64,000 nt of DNA from Tolypeutes matacus. Lineage: Eukaryota > Chordata > Mammalia > Cingulata > Chlamyphoridae. Made by a program: the position numbers and the translations under genes. Below are positions 46,925 to 59,875 of the stretch, piece after piece. Below the pieces are notes generated by a model. It saw nothing but the letters and a program-made list of their open reading frames with translations. It was not told the origin of the DNA and did not search any database. The first letter of the stretch is position 1. Every line of letters starts with the position of its first letter. Location of the stretch: NCBI GenBank assembly GCA_026826555.1, contig JAKSZT010054215.1, positions 20,195,673 to 20,259,672 of the forward strand, read 5' to 3'.

Positions 46925-47105
46925 ATACTTATAATGAGCAGCTATTCTGGGCCAGACAATGTCCTTCCCATCTTGGGGTTGGAAATCCTGGCTCTAACCC
47001 TTCTTCACGGGAGCAAGAGTCTTAAGCTGCCTGATACTCTTCTATTATAAAATGGGGATGATCAGAGAACCTCTCGTCAGTTGTGAGAATTAAATAATCC
47101 CTGTG
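46925..47105 (+). mobile_element. MIR fragment, sense
   Basis: tattataaaatggggatgat and tgtgagaattaaataatccc fit the MIR 3' half. Its 5' half is weak. A C-rich run lies just upstream at 46733-46749. Confidence 0.55.
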
Positions 47106-49839
47106 AGGCGGCAGTTTCTAGTCTGTGATGCATCTGGGAGACCACTGTTAGAGAAACCTCAGGTGTGCAGGGAGACAGCAGTGTTAGCCGCTGCTGTTTC
47201 TGTTTTCCTGTCTCCTGACCACTAATGCCTTGCCAGGGCAAGAGGCATGGTCCCTGCCTGATTTCCAGGGTTTAAAACATGGTATTGGTCCAGTCAGAAC
47301 TGCCTCGCTGGGAAGGTGGGCTTTGGAAGGGGGTCACTGACAATATGCTGAATCCAGCCACCTGTTGTCTCAGGAGCTGTGCCTGCTGGCAGACCACGAC
47401 TAGAAAGGGTATCCAGGAGACCGTGGCCGACAAGTCACCACGCCCTTCAGTAGAAGCCTGCAAGCCAAAGGGAAATAAATACCCAATATCTACTTGACCT
47501 TCATCTGAATGTTGTTGTCAGAGGCTTCTTCCCTGACAGTGGAAATGCAGAAAGGGCAGTGAAGGTTCTTACCAATGATGGTCTCCCAGGGCTGATTCGC
47601 AAGATGAGAAACTGCCAGTTCAGTGGTCTTCTGGAATCTGTGGGAAGGCATTCTACTTTCAGTCTCACCAGTCGCTGGTAAACACAATTGAGTAGGGGAC
47701 TTTCCTCTGCCCAGCACTGAAGGGGTGACCTTGGACCAGTGATTGGTCTAGCAGGTTCTTTGGATAGCCTTGCACCAGTACCTGGGAGTTATTTCTGACT
47801 CAGAGCAACCCCTGCTAGAGGGCTATGCTTGACCTTGTTGAATTAGGCCATCTAGGAAAAGTGGACCCTGATTCCATAATAAAGACCCCTGATATCCCTC
47901 TCCATGGTCATCCAAAGCCCCAAGATGTCCAATCCCTGGGAAGATACTGGCCCAAATAGGCAGTTCCTAGGGCAACTGTGGCTCCTCTGGAAGGCTCTTC
48001 TCGTCTACATCTGGACTCCCACCACTTTGACCCTCCTTTGCCACCACACATAAACCCACCTCAGTCCCTGGAGCTATCACAAAATCTCCCCAATATTGAA
48101 ATTGTATCTTGTCCAGTGGACCACTGTCCTACCTACAGAAAACAGTTGCTTACCGAGTTTCATATCTTAAACTTCAGAAAGCAACTCCCACCTCTCCTCC
48201 CTTATCACAAAAACATCACTCCCATCACAATATCTGGATGCTTCACTTCATCATAGTGCCTGAAATTTCACCAAAAAGTTACTCCTCTTATTTGAAAGTC
48301 ATCCTCTTTAAATCAGATGTCCTAAAAGAGTGGCGTCTTCTTATTTTGCCCACTTCTCCTCTTGGACTATTGCTCGACGGTTCCCCTAGAATTCAGTGAA
48401 AGGACTTCTCTGTCAGTACACTTTGTAGCAGTGCTTGGGATGTGTAAAAGCAAATGACTCTAAAGCCACTAAGCGAGTTTTCAAGGTTATATAGATCACT
48501 TAATCACAGGGTGCTATTTGCTCTTTATCTTAAATGCCATACTTCGGATAGGGAAGAAAAATTGCTCTCTCCAACTTCTGAAAGCCACTTGGCCTTAGAG
48601 TACATGGGGAGACCAGATTAGAAAGCATTTCAAAGATCTGGGAGAGGGGAGTCTGTTCATAATGTAACAACAAGGAGTGGCCAATTGCACGAAACAGAAA
48701 TGCATCTATTTATCAACCCTATCACTTATTTCTCTCTTATGGAACCCACAGAAGGATTCCTTTTAGCTGGGAGCAGGGAAAGAATCCCAGGGAAAGCTAA
48801 ACAGAAAACAGAAAACACCAAGGCACTGCCAATGAATTATGCACTGAATTTGCCAAAGGCAATACAACCTCCATGTCATTTAAAGCAAGTGTTCACATTT
48901 ATGAAACACATTTTATCATTCTTCCATGGGCTTTGCTCTGCCTGGTACAGCTGGTTTCTTGTTGTTTACACTTGGACTCCAACTTTTTCTTGAAGTTACC
49001 AGTAAATAATTCATTAATGCCAGAAACCACCCAGACATTCAACTGTTATTAACAAAATCCAATTCTCATATGACAAGGGCTCTATCTACAGGCTAATAAA
49101 CGCGTTTATATTTGAACCATCCCAGGAGTAGCTTCCATTCATGAAACAGAGAAATTTGTTTTTGATAAAGCACCCAGCAGTCATGAAAAGTCTACCTGTG
49201 ATTAACCTCCACATCAAAAGCCTATTTCCGAAAAATTGGGTCTTTCATATGTTGCCAGGATAACTGGAAAAGAACAAGATCTTGTTTGCAAAGGACAGAA
49301 TACCACTTGAATCTCATAATAATAAAGGGGACTGTGGTTAGGATACATGGGGTTAGAGCTGCGAAGCTGCCGGAAAGCCAGGCAGCCCTAGGAGCCACAC
49401 CTCACATGTCTTTCATGGATTCTCTGCTTCCTTCGATGTTTCCTCCCCTCACTCGGGTTTCAGCTCCCTCATAGTGCTGGCTTGCTCATTTTGATCTCCA
49501 GGCCGTTTTTCAACTACTGGAGCCTCAGCTGCAGCTACTGTGGCTAACTGGCTTATTTGCTGGGTGTTTGGTAGCTTAGAGCCCTGGAGTGTGTGGTTGG
49601 TCCAGCTCACTGTTTTGGCCCGGGAGAGGTGGTTGGATTGCTGCCCTTGGATTTGGTGCCCCTTGCAGTCTTCCCAGCCTGGAGGGGGAAGAGTATTGCC
49701 CAATCAGGAGGCTGATCTAGTTAATAACAACTGTCCTCTATTACCACGTTACAAAAAAGTAAGTGTTGTATCCCTAAGGCCAAGAAAACCAACAATTCTC
49801 CGTGGCTTTAATGTGTGCCCCATTTCTGCCCTGATGGCT
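47106..49839. other. Unassigned DNA
   Basis: No repeat was placed. 48400-49300 looks like single-copy DNA. Frames at 47978 (92 codons), 48685 (102) and 49449 (84, minus strand) show no solid domain. Confidence 0.45.
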
Positions 49840-50000
49840 GTCCTTTCTCTTCTCTGTCTAGATAAGTCTAATCCATCTTGTAAGATCCAAATCCTACTCC
49901 ACAAACAATTCCCAGACCACACCGGGCTGGGCCTACTCTATCCTTTGGTAATTTTTGATGGACTGAGTGCCTTTGACATCTTGGGTTATTTTTAAAGGCC
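49840..50000 (+). mobile_element. L2 LINE 3' region, sense
   Basis: atccaaatcctactccacaa, then acaattcccagaccacaccg, follows the L2 3' region. It overlaps the 151-codon frame at 49540-49995, which is therefore unlikely to be a gene. Confidence 0.5.
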
Positions 50001-50267
50001 ATGCTGTTGTCAAGCACTTATGTTTTGTGCCCTCAATGATAGTATGTTTTTGGGTTTTTTTTTATCTTTGTATTTCCTCAAATTATCTATCAATGACTTG
50101 TCCAGGCATTCAGTTCTTCCTTGTTGATTTAATGTAAGTTAATGTACTTTTTTCATCTTAGACATTCCAGTATTTCACAGTGTTCCATCATCACTATTAA
50201 AAATATTCATTTCAATATACTTGAACACCAACACTGAGAGAAGACAGAAAATAACAATAACTACTAC

Positions 50268-50500
50268 TCTACTGCTATCAGTACTACCCTATATTGAACA
50301 CTTACTACACAACAGGTACTATACCAGGTGCTTCATATGTCTCTTTTGATGTTTAAAATAGCCCTAAGTACATATTGATATTCCAGTTTGCATAAGGAGA
50401 AAAACTGAGATGCAAGTTTATATATAACTTACATCAATTCATAAAATGAGTAAGTGGTATAATCGAGTTTCAAGCTCAAGTCTGCCTGACTTCAGTTGCC
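50268..50500 (-). mobile_element. MIR SINE, antisense
   Basis: attgaacacttactacacaa, then ataaggagaaaaactgagat and caagctcaagtctgcctgac. Diverged. Confidence 0.7.
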
Positions 50501-51074
50501 CATAACCATGAGACCATATGTCTCTACATTTTTGTGCTTGTTAATGGTTTCGATTCAGTCAGGCTTCCTAAACAAAAAGACCTATGTTACAACTCAGCAG
50601 GAATATAAAACAAATATCTTAGGATAACGGCTTAGCCTGAAAAGGGTGGCCAAGTTGTTGAGCAGACTACTGGATTCGGGTTTCAGCTGCATTGCTGAGT
50701 AGTCTTGGACAAGGTGCCTAGCCTGCTGAGTCTCCAGGTTCTTTGTCATAAACAGAAGAGGCTGTATTATTTACTCCAGATAAAAGTAAATAATTTCAGC
50801 CCCATGGGGCAGAAGATGGTAAAGACAATCAGTCATTATTTCATGCAAGAAACATTACCAGGCACTGTTTTGAGTCCATCCATGACTCCTGCCAGTCCCT
50901 AATTCCTTCTGCACCATGTAATACAGAAAAGGAGAAAGAAAGGAAGAATGAGAGGCCACAAGAGGCCAGAAAAGATAAAAACAAAAGGGAAACAAAGAGA
51001 AAGAAAAGCCATAATCCTTATTCTTGTAAATAGCATCTTGGATAGGTTGTTCCCAAGGAAAGAATATTGGCCAA

Positions 51075-51190
51075 GTTCAACTCAACAAAAATTTATTGAG
51101 CGTCTGTGATCTTCCAGACAGTGGGCTAGGTGTTCAATCCCTGCCCTTGGGGAGTTCATGGTCAATTAGAAGAGACAGATAGTAGCATGT
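51075..51190 (-). mobile_element. L2 LINE 3' end, antisense
   Basis: aaaaatttattgagcgtctg, then ccctgcccttggggagttca, matches L2 in reverse. Confidence 0.75.
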
Positions 51191-51370
51191 ATGATGGTAG
51201 AAATTGCGTGTCCTCTCATGACCTGTATGATTAGCCATGTAGTGTTACCTTTTATCACAGCACCCCAAACTATAAATTGTCCAGGAAGCAGAGTCATGAC
51301 TCTAAGACACTGCCTTTTAAAAACTGCAAAAAGCATGGTAAATAACCATGAAGTCTATCCTAGACTCAAT

Positions 51371-51606
51371 TTTTTTTTAAGATTCTCCGCACCCCCCTTG
51401 CTGCTTGTGCTTGCTGGGTCCATTTGTGGTGCGTTTTTCCATGACTGCTTGTATCCCTTTGTTGCGTCATCTTGCTGCATCAGCTCACCACGGCACACGG
51501 ACCATCAGCTCACTGCGCCATGCGGGCTGGCTTGCCTTCCAGAACTCGAACCTGGGGCCTCCCATATGGTAAACGGGAGCCCAACCTCTTGAGCCACATC
51601 TGCTTC
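51371..51606 (-). mobile_element. Long DAS-type SINE, antisense
   Basis: The tRNA-like head lies at the right (minus strand: gggaagcagatgtggctcaa, then ccaggttcgagttctgg as B-box region). The body resembles 32632-32869 (caaatggacccagcaagcac). Duplicated cctagactcaat (51359-51370 and 51607-51618). The 133-codon plus-strand frame crosses it and is chance. Confidence 0.94.
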
Positions 51607-51618
51607 CCTAGACTCAAT

Positions 51619-52689
51619 ATTAATGTAGACATGTGGGCAGCTTCTCCCTTCTGCTTAAACAATGCTTTAGATGTCAAGGAGCTTATATGATTTTAAAAGT
51701 GGGTACACCCGAGGCCAGGAACCTTCACTTCTTAGCCTTGCAAAGCCTTTTTGGGTTTAGCCATGTGTTGACCAACACGTGATCTCTTCAAGGAAGAACC
51801 CCTGAAGTATATTTATCCAGAAGTCATTAGCACCCATGAGCTCGAGGGTACCACCATCTACAGGTGTTACATGAGCCTAGATTTTCAGCCTAGATGGGGC
51901 AGTTCACTTCCAAGTCCTTTGTCAGGACAGCCAGGTCTGCTGCTTTGCTTGCCTGTGGCCCTTGGGCTGTCAATGAAAAGCAGGGAACCCTACTGCACAT
52001 GTCAAGTCTAAGGGTGTAGCAGAGGTTTACATTACTTTCCCATGTGTTTGTAAAATATTATCAAAACATACCTGCTCATTCATACTAAAGTCTGGAATGA
52101 TCAGAGACTAATATCATAAAACAGTTCCTTCTAATTCATGTATTTTTTCCTGGGGGCTGCAAGTGTGCCTTTTTCGACCTGCTTGTCTTTTCCTTTGATG
52201 GGAAAATTCTCATAAATGGAATATTTCATACTTTCATTGATAGCTTTGTAGAAAATGGATAATTTCATGGAACCAGAGAAATTTTTAGTTGGAGTTGGGA
52301 TCACCCCAGTCCAAGGCCCTTTTCTTCTGGAGCAGAAAGCAGGCATGGAGCAGGAAAATTTGTAGGATTCCTTGATGTCACTTCTCTGACTAGTCCCTCT
52401 ATTCTTTTCTTCCCGGATTCCTTTACTCTGCTCTGTTCTTCCAGGTGGACATTCCCCCAAATCGTGTCCGCAGTCCTCTACTTTTCACGTTTGCCCCACC
52501 TGCCCCCTACTCAGCTCCACCTGCCTTCTAACACTGGCACTCACACCACCACTCCTCTACCCCTTGCGTCACCCTTGAGCTAAGGCCTCACCCACATTAA
52601 ACAGTATTTTCAAACTGAATGTAATACTTCCTAGTCATCCCAAAAATTTGTGCTTTAAAAATCTTTTATATCTCGCACTTTTCTTATTT
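51619..52689. other. Unassigned DNA
   Basis: Nothing recognised. The 109-codon minus-strand frame (52131-52460) has no splice or poly(A) signals at its edges that I can see. Confidence 0.45.
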
Positions 52690-53010
52690 AACCAGTATTA
52701 ATGGCGAAATCATCCTCCAGGCACCTACGCTAAAATCTCTCATCACTGATTTCTGTCTTTCTTAGCCTCTACATCCAGTGTGCTCAGAAATCCTATGAAT
52801 TCTGCCTCCAAAATTTCTTGCAAATCTGTCCTCACTTTTGTACTCCCACTACCCTATTTTAGGCCCTCCTAATCTCTCACGTGAAATATTTCAGTAGCCT
52901 TTTTAACTGTTCTCTCTGTGGTCTTTTCTTTCCAGCCTCTCCTCTGGTCAAATACTATGGCTCTATGACCTTCAGATTAAATAAGGTTCAAGTTTGGGAA
53001 ACATGCCCTT
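52690..53010 (+). mobile_element. L2 LINE, sense
   Basis: ggccctcctaatctctcacg, then ttcagtagcctttttaactg and ctatgaccttcagattaaat, in L2 order. Confidence 0.55.
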
Positions 53011-53354
53011 AAGGTCGCCTGTTATATCCTGAACCAAGAACAGGGAGATTATTACCCAGAGGGAAGCTGAGATTGCAAGACAGAGAAACCGGATTTGGGG
53101 CCCAGCTGGACGGGCAAGGCTGGCAGTGAGTGAGGATAAGGGCCCCTTTTGGTGGGGCCTGTTGCACCTTTCTGGGGATGGGGTAGACACCTGAAATTGG
53201 AGTTCATATTGTTCCCTCTATTTTGAGATGTCATATGATCTTCTGTGATGACTCTCTTAGTGCTCTGTCTTAGGTTATCAATAAATGCATATGTATTTTG
53301 ATTGTCTTCAAGGACCATATGCAAATCTTGCTCATCTCTGTGGCACCCAGTTCA

Positions 53355-53545
53355 GTAAAGAAGGTGCCTCTGGAGCCAGGCTGGCTTCACACCCCAGCTC
53401 AGCTACTAGTTTGAACAGCTTACTTAAGCACAGTGTGCTTTAGTTTTCCCATCTGTAAAATAGGGCTGTTATGAGAATTAACCTGTGGAAGGCAGTTTAG
53501 CTTGGCATATAGTGAGCTCTCAATTAAGTATTGATTGAAATTGTT
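53355..53545 (+). mobile_element. MIR SINE, sense
   Basis: ttcacaccccagctcagcta, gttttcccatctgtaaaata and gctctcaattaagtattg; about 190 bases. Confidence 0.85.
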
Positions 53546-54719
53546 AAACTTAATGCATCCAGTTCTTAACTAATCCAAATTGAAAATTTTACTGGGATTT
53601 TGGATCATTATAAAGTACAGGATTTTGCAAATAGAAGATTCCTGCTCTCATCTGTAAATAATTTGGAGATAGAAATCCTACTTTTAGTGTTACAAGAATA
53701 TCTCCCTCCAATGACTTTGATTTGAATTGATGTCAATTGTATTTCTTTTTTCATAAGGGTTTTATGCATCTGAGGACCAGGGTGTGTCACATCATGACTA
53801 AATGGCCTAAGAAACATCTCAGATTGGTCCCCTCTGCCTTTTCCTAGTCAGTACAAGGAAATGCTCCACTTTGAGATTTCCTTATTTAATTCCCAAGGGA
53901 GTGACCTGTGGGCAAAAATTATTACAAATTTGAATTAGCAAATGTTACTCACATATTCCTATACTGAGATTTCTCTGGCAGTGCCCCATTCACATGGCAA
54001 AGTGAAGAAAAAGGGGGCTGAGGGTCACTGAAACTGCAGAGTATGTGGTGGAAAGGAGGAGCATAGCTTTGTCAAAACAGAGAGCTCTTTAGCTTTGGAT
54101 AATTTACAAAGACAGATCGAGGAGTTTACATTGCAAGGATCAGCATTTCATAAGGCTCAAGGGCTCCATGCACAGTTGCTGCTGGAGTTAAATAAAAGGC
54201 AACACCTTCCCCAGGCCTCTTTTGATTTACTAACCTTGCGTTTCAGAAGCCTTTTACCCATGGATTCATTCCTTTCATCACTTTGGCCTTGGGTGTGTAT
54301 TAGGCTCCAAAACTGAAACCAAAGGTGGTAGCTTAAACAGGAGGGACACTTTTTCTCACACATAAAACTATCAGGTGTAAATGATCCTTGGCTTGTTTGG
54401 TGACAGAGCAGGATCGTGGAATTGGGCTCCTTGTGGGTTGACCCATCTATCCCTGAGGTGGCCACCTCACATTGTACAAGATGGCACATTCACATTCCCA
54501 CACGCTCCACCACATTCACACTCCCACATGTGGGAAGGTGGAAAGGGGAAGGGGTAGGAGGTGCACCTCTTCCTGTAAGGGCATCCCCTGAAATTTGCAT
54601 GCTACACATCCACTCACAGCCTGTTGGCCAAGCTTAGTCACAAGGCTCTTCCTAGTGGAGGAAAGGCTGGGAGATGTCGCATTTATTCTGGGGGGGGGTT
54701 AGGTACCCAGCTAGAATGT
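53546..54719. other. Unassigned DNA
   Basis: No repeat or gene recognised. A run of nine G at about 54690-54698 precedes the next element. The 110-codon minus-strand frame (54157-54489) has no known motif. Confidence 0.45.
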
Positions 54720-54739
54720 GGGTTTTCTCTCCTGTAGAA

Positions 54740-55060
54740 AAAAGGGAAAGTAGATATGGGAGAACAACTCACCATTCCTGCTGTTGTGGGTAATTTGGGA
54801 CTACCTTACCCCTGGCGTGGAACATGACTCCTGGGGATGAACCTCCCTGGCACCAAGGGATTATTACCAAACACCAATTACAGTGCATCTGGAAAAAGAC
54901 TTGACCAAAAGGGGGAAATGGTAAATACAAATGAGTTTTTATGGCTAAGAGATTTCAGAGTTGGGAGGTCATTCCAGAGGTTACGCTTATGCAAGTCTCA
55001 GCAGGATCTCATTGACTGCCATAGATGGCATTTTAAAAACAGTCTTGTGGAGTTTTTAGG
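54740..55060 (+). mobile_element. Sense-strand fragment of the L1 3'-region family at 615-1959
   Basis: ctcctggggatgaacctccc, atggctaagagatttcagag and gtcattccagaggttacgct are the reverse complement of matching blocks at about 1600-1800. It lacks a poly(A) tail, unusual for an L1 insertion, so its 3' part was probably lost later. Confidence 0.65.
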
Positions 55061-57014
55061 TTGGATCTCTGATTCCCATCAAGGATGCTGTTCTCCTCTA
55101 CTTAGGAAGTGAGAAATTAATTTTTTCTATTTTTAAAATATAGCACTTCTCATTGCAGAAGTAATAGCTGATAATTACAGAAAACTTAGAAAAGGGAGGC
55201 AACTAAAATGAAGGCAATGAAGACACCCAAAGGAGACCATTTCAAAAGTCACCAGCACAGTGGTGTGAACCGAAATCCTAAGAATGGATCAAACCTTTGA
55301 AGAAGAGAGAGGAGTGAGAGAGCAATGGTTAAGCAGAAGACAAAATCCACAGAGTGGGAGGAGGAGACAAAGGAGAAGTCAGGAAACTTTCAGGAATGAC
55401 TCTGTAGCCATAGTGAAGGACTTTTGTTTTATTGGTAGGATTGTCATGTACAATGTGATGCTGGAAGAAATGACTTGCTTGATAAAAACTATTACAGCAT
55501 TATTAATAGCCGTGCAGGTGTTCCTAGAAACGCTCGGAAAGTTAAGGACAGAACGGAAATAGGTAAATGTCTAGAGCTTTGGGTACCATAATGTCACTGC
55601 AAACAGTGAACCATATTGCTGCCAAGGAACAGTCCCCACTTATATGTGCACTTCTGTGGACGATGAACCATAGAATAAGATACAATTCAAAGTTGTTAGT
55701 GCTTCCAGTTTAGCAACAGTGGGGATAAATGTGAACAGAAGTTTCTTGGTTTAAACATGTCTCATAAATGGAGGAAATTGTTCTATTAAAATCCTCTTCA
55801 AAATAAACCTCTTTAAATCCTTCATTTGAGGTAAAACAGTAAGACTGAACATCCTCATATATGATACAATAATTTCCTAAAGCAATTTCTTAATGAATAC
55901 CATATATTGGTTCCAGGTGACTTAGTCAAAAGCAGTTGGGTTGAACCCTAATTGGTCAAGATGGTGACTTTGTCTACAGTGTAAATCCTCGGTTTCTGGG
56001 GTGGTTAAGTGAATTGCAGTGGGTATCTATTCATACTCGTGCTCAAACTTGAGATCTGGACATTACTCTTTAATCAATCCTCAAATCTGGAAGTTTCTGA
56101 AACTACTGTCAAGCCTGGCATTAGAAATGTACTTAAAGGCTCTGAAAAGTGCAGATTCTATTTTATTATTTCCTTTATTTTCTCTTTTTTACAGAATCAA
56201 TACATGCTCAGTACAGAAAACTCAGAAAACACACAAAAGAACATGAGGAACCTCTTTTATCTCACCCACATAAATGTCAGGACCTGGGTGTTTACCAAGC
56301 CTAAGGTTTTTGTTTTTTGTTTGTTTGTTTGTTTTTGTAAAAAATAAATATCTCACTATTTACAAGTATAATTTTATTTTGTTTTTCACCAAGATATCAA
56401 ACCTGTTTTTTCCTTCTATTTCAGAAATGATCAGCTTCTCATCTTAGTTAAGTAAAAGGAAAACAGCAGCCAGGAAACAAGACAGCAGTGGTTGATCAAG
56501 TAGGAAACTCATTTGGGGAGGCAAGGAGAGAGGGAAGAATGGGTTAGAAAAGAGGTGGGGCGGGCAGCACTGACATAGATGCAAAGAAAACTCCATCAGT
56601 CCTAGGTTCTTGCTGCAAACCCCTGTGGGCGTTGGCCCTCGTTTGAGGACTCTGACCTGTGGGTGTGAGGAGCAGGCAAGGCCAGTGAGACAGGAGAGGC
56701 TCCTGGGCTGGCTTTAAATAAACTCGAGATACAGCCGAGTGCATTCAGCCAGAGCAGCCACGGCACAGATCAGCGAGGCAGCTGGAGGGAACGGCGTCTC
56801 TGCAGGGGTGAACGTGCAAACCAGTATGCCAAGAGTCCACCTCCCTGTGCTCCTGTGGGTGAGGAGGGGCTGCTTCTCCCTCAAAACCAAAACGTGGGGC
56901 CGTCAGGGTGGGGCTGGGGCCGCTAACTTACGTGGCCCTCCCTCCCCTGAACCACTTGCAGCAACCCTGAAGGCCTGGATCATTGCGGGGTACACAGCTA
57001 GACAAACAGCATTT
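55061..57014. other. Mostly unassigned DNA
   Basis: Two scraps share a run like agtacagaaaactcagaaaa (55170-55200 and 56195-56240) and may be one old repeat. A (TTTG)n run lies at about 56310-56336. The 125-codon frame (56739-57116) runs into the MIR and is unconvincing. Confidence 0.45.
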
Positions 57015-57200
57015 TGGTGGTTTGCCAGGCACTGTGCTAAGCTCTTCACGCATTTTCACTCCTTTAACACCCACATCATGCCTGTTCCCATTTTACAAAC
57101 GAGGACGTTGAGTTAGAAGTTGTCACTTGGCTAAGATGGATCCAGCTGGAAAATAGCAAAGGCTGGATTCAGACCCAGGAAGTACCACTCCAAGGCGCAG
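57015..57200 (-). mobile_element. MIR SINE, antisense
   Basis: tgccaggcactgtgctaagc, cattttacaaacgaggacgt and gattcagacccaggaagtac. Confidence 0.85.
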
Positions 57201-57549
57201 GGCCAGAACCACCAAGACTCTGCCTTTTGGGGAGGTATGTGACTGGCTGAAGGGGGAAGTTATCACTTGCCAGCCTTTGTGAACAGATAACCTTCACGTT
57301 GTTCCCTTAGCCCCTCCCACACGCAGGGAATTCACACAGTTAAAATACAGATGCCATGATCAGGATGTTAATGGTGAGCAGAAAGATTCCAACCCTGTTC
57401 CCTTCTTCTTAGATCTTGGCCATCAGTAACTGTGCACGTAGTAGCAGATTATGCCTAATCTGCTCCTGTGAGAATAGCATTGAGACATGGCAGTAACCAG
57501 AAGCTTACATGTGGATGAACAAAGAGATAGGATTCTTTTGGGTTTATTC

Positions 57550-57718
57550 TTTCTTTTTTTCTAAAAGATGCTTAGATTACATAAAATGTTACATTAAAAA
57601 AATATAAAAATATAAGGGGTTCCCATCTGCCCCACTCGCCACAGCTCCCACTTTTCCCCACATTAACAACTTCTTTCATTGGTGTGGTGCATTCATTGCA
57701 ATTGACAAACACATTATT
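57550..57718 (-). mobile_element. L1 3'-end fragment, antisense
   Basis: aagatgcttagattacataa, ggggttcccatctgccccac and gtgcattcattgcaattgac match 680-800. Strongly 5'-truncated; target duplications were not found. Confidence 0.8.
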
Positions 57719-58959
57719 GTGCTAGCAAACCTGGTGCTATTACATTCACCTGGAAGGAGCACTCTTGCTGGTTGAAAGGCTGGAGCGAAGCTTGCCTAGC
57801 GGAGAGGGCAGTCACTTGATTCGGGCCTGTGCTTCAGGCGTCTGGTGCAAAAGGAATTGTAGTAACACAAAGCAGACAAAGCGCTGCGAAGGTTTCAGCA
57901 AGAGAAGAAGGTTAAAAAGGAGGAGAGGGAAGATTCCTCACGCTACGGAGATTCCCAGAGAAAGTCAGGACCTCTTTTGAGCCCCAGCCCTTTAAACTTA
58001 GAGCTAAGGGATCCTATTCTGTGTTCTTCCTGGCAGAGGTTTCCTAAGGACTCCCTGCTCAGGCATGCCACAGAGTGCTTGGAATGATGATAGTAAATGA
58101 TCGTGCAAACTGGCTTCTACAGGTTTGCACTCCCATATGTCTTCATTGAGGATTGAGGAGTTGACGATGTGAGGAAGCTGCCATTTCGTTGGCCTTTAGA
58201 AACCATCATCAAGAGGGGCTCATTCTTTTGGAAGGAAATGTTCAACTGAATGGGGTTCTTTAAAAAAAAGTTTGGGAACTCTACGTGTTTGGGAGGGTTA
58301 CCTACTGGCTAAGTTCCCCTCATTTCTCTGGCTCGGTGTCCCAGAGTTTCTAACTTTTCTTGGGTACAGTTTTCTAAAAAAATTTACCTTCTGCCTCTTG
58401 CAGTGGTAGGCAAAGGATATTTGATTAACTGTTTGGGGTTGGGGAGGAAACTGCAAGTCTAACGTCTCACCAGACTTTCACATCATCTTGCCGTCTATTG
58501 ACGTCCAATTTCCTCAATACCTGTTGCCTTCAATTTCTAAGTCTCGCTGAGGTTCTACAGGGTGAATTGGCTCGCTTCTCCCTAATAACCCCCTCTGTAG
58601 GCACTTAGGTTTGAAGTTATTCCAGACTTTGCAAAGCACTCACCATCCTTCCATCCACTTTCCATTTTCATGTATTGTGGGTCAAGGTTACAGTTGTCTC
58701 CTTAATCCATAGGATACACGGTTTGCATTTTTATTTCTTAGTCTCCTCATTGGGAGTAACTAGTGAAAGAAGAGGACCATTTTGCAGTCACAAGTTTCTT
58801 CTTTCTCCTCTTCCCCACCCTCTCCCCCTCCTTCCCCCTTGGGAAGAAGACATGATGTCTGCCATTGAGTAAGAAGTGGAAGAAATAGCTGAGTCACAAG
58901 AGGAAAGCAGCTAGACAGAGTTGATTTTGTGGTTTGCTTGCTCTGTGCATAAAGCTGCA
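57719..58959. other. Unassigned DNA
   Basis: No repeat or gene recognised. Confidence 0.45.
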
Positions 58960-59190
58960 GCTAATTACTATCATCACCTAGGCCAGGCACTGTGCTAAGT
59001 TCCTTTCCTGTATTATCTGGAATCCTATGATTATCCTATAAGTCAAATACTATTTTTCGTGTTTTATTCTTGAGGAATCTGAAGCTCACCAAGTTTAAGT
59101 AAGCCCGAGGTCACATCCCTAGTTCTTTAAATGACAGTCAGAATTGTAAGCCAGATATGCTTGACCCCAAAGCCAGTGCTCCATCCTCGA
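58960..59190 (-). mobile_element. MIR SINE, antisense
   Basis: ggccaggcactgtgctaagt, then cttgaggaatctgaagctca and ccagtgctccatc. Confidence 0.85.
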
Positions 59191-59422
59191 CACATAGCTT
59201 AGCACCAAGAGCTCTAAAATATTCTCAAAAATGCAGCTCCCAGGTAGGCTAAACATTCGCTATATTAGAAACCATGCATGTGTCCCCAGACCTCGTTTTC
59301 CTCCCTGGGTCTGGTTTTTAGAATGCTGGTGATAAACTAAGCCTGATTTATTATATGACCATCCTGTATGGGAAAAGACTGTAACTCTAGGTATCTCTGT
59401 TCAACCTTAAGAGATATAGCAG

Positions 59423-59861
59423 GGGGCTATATCTGGTTGGCGTCCATCTCCCATATGGAGGGACCTGGGTTCGATCCCCGGGACCTCCTGGTAAAAATTT
59501 TTAAAATATATAGAAGGTGCGTGGGCCACCAGGCCCTGTGCGCGGGCGCACCACCAGTTCCCGCGAGCCACACAGCAAGATGATGACATAATAGGAGAGT
59601 GACACAAGGGAGAGGCAAGATGAGACGCACCGATAAACCAGCATCTAAGGTGGCGCAGGCAGGATGCCTCTCTCCTACATCAGAGATTCCAAGGATTGAA
59701 TCCCAGTGAAGACAGGAGGAGAAGGATGAGAAGAGAGGGCAGAAAATGGACACAGAGTTGCCCAGCGAATGGACACAGAAACAGCAAAAACGGGGGGGAG
59801 GGGGAAGGGGTGTAAAAATGGATAAAAGTAAATAAATAAATAAATCCTTAAAAAAGAAAAA
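59423..59861 (+). mobile_element. Long composite DAS-type SINE with damaged A-box
   Basis: The head keeps gcgtccatctcccatatgga and a good B-box (ggttcgatccc), but about 16 bases that hold the A-box in other copies are missing. The body is longer than in other copies and includes a CpG-rich part (gcgcgggcgcaccaccag) and aatggacacagagttgccca; it ends in (AAAT)n and A-runs. aaaaatgcagctcc repeats at 59227-59240 and 59862-59875, which places the insert start about 180 bases before the SINE head. Confidence 0.85.
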
Positions 59862-59875
59862 AAAAATGCAGCTCC

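Noticed and set aside
49449..49703. Minus-strand frame with a WW-domain-like pattern (PPPGWE, then NH 14 residues on, then VSW)
   Set aside because: The aromatic residues normally before NH are missing, the second Trp is two residues too far, and no splice or transcript signals flank it. Chance is likelier.
49540..49995. 151-codon plus-strand open frame
   Set aside because: Its second half is L2 relic and no recognisable domain is present.
52131..52460. 109-codon minus-strand frame as a possible exon
   Set aside because: No acceptor with a pyrimidine tract, no nearby poly(A) signal and no recognisable motif.
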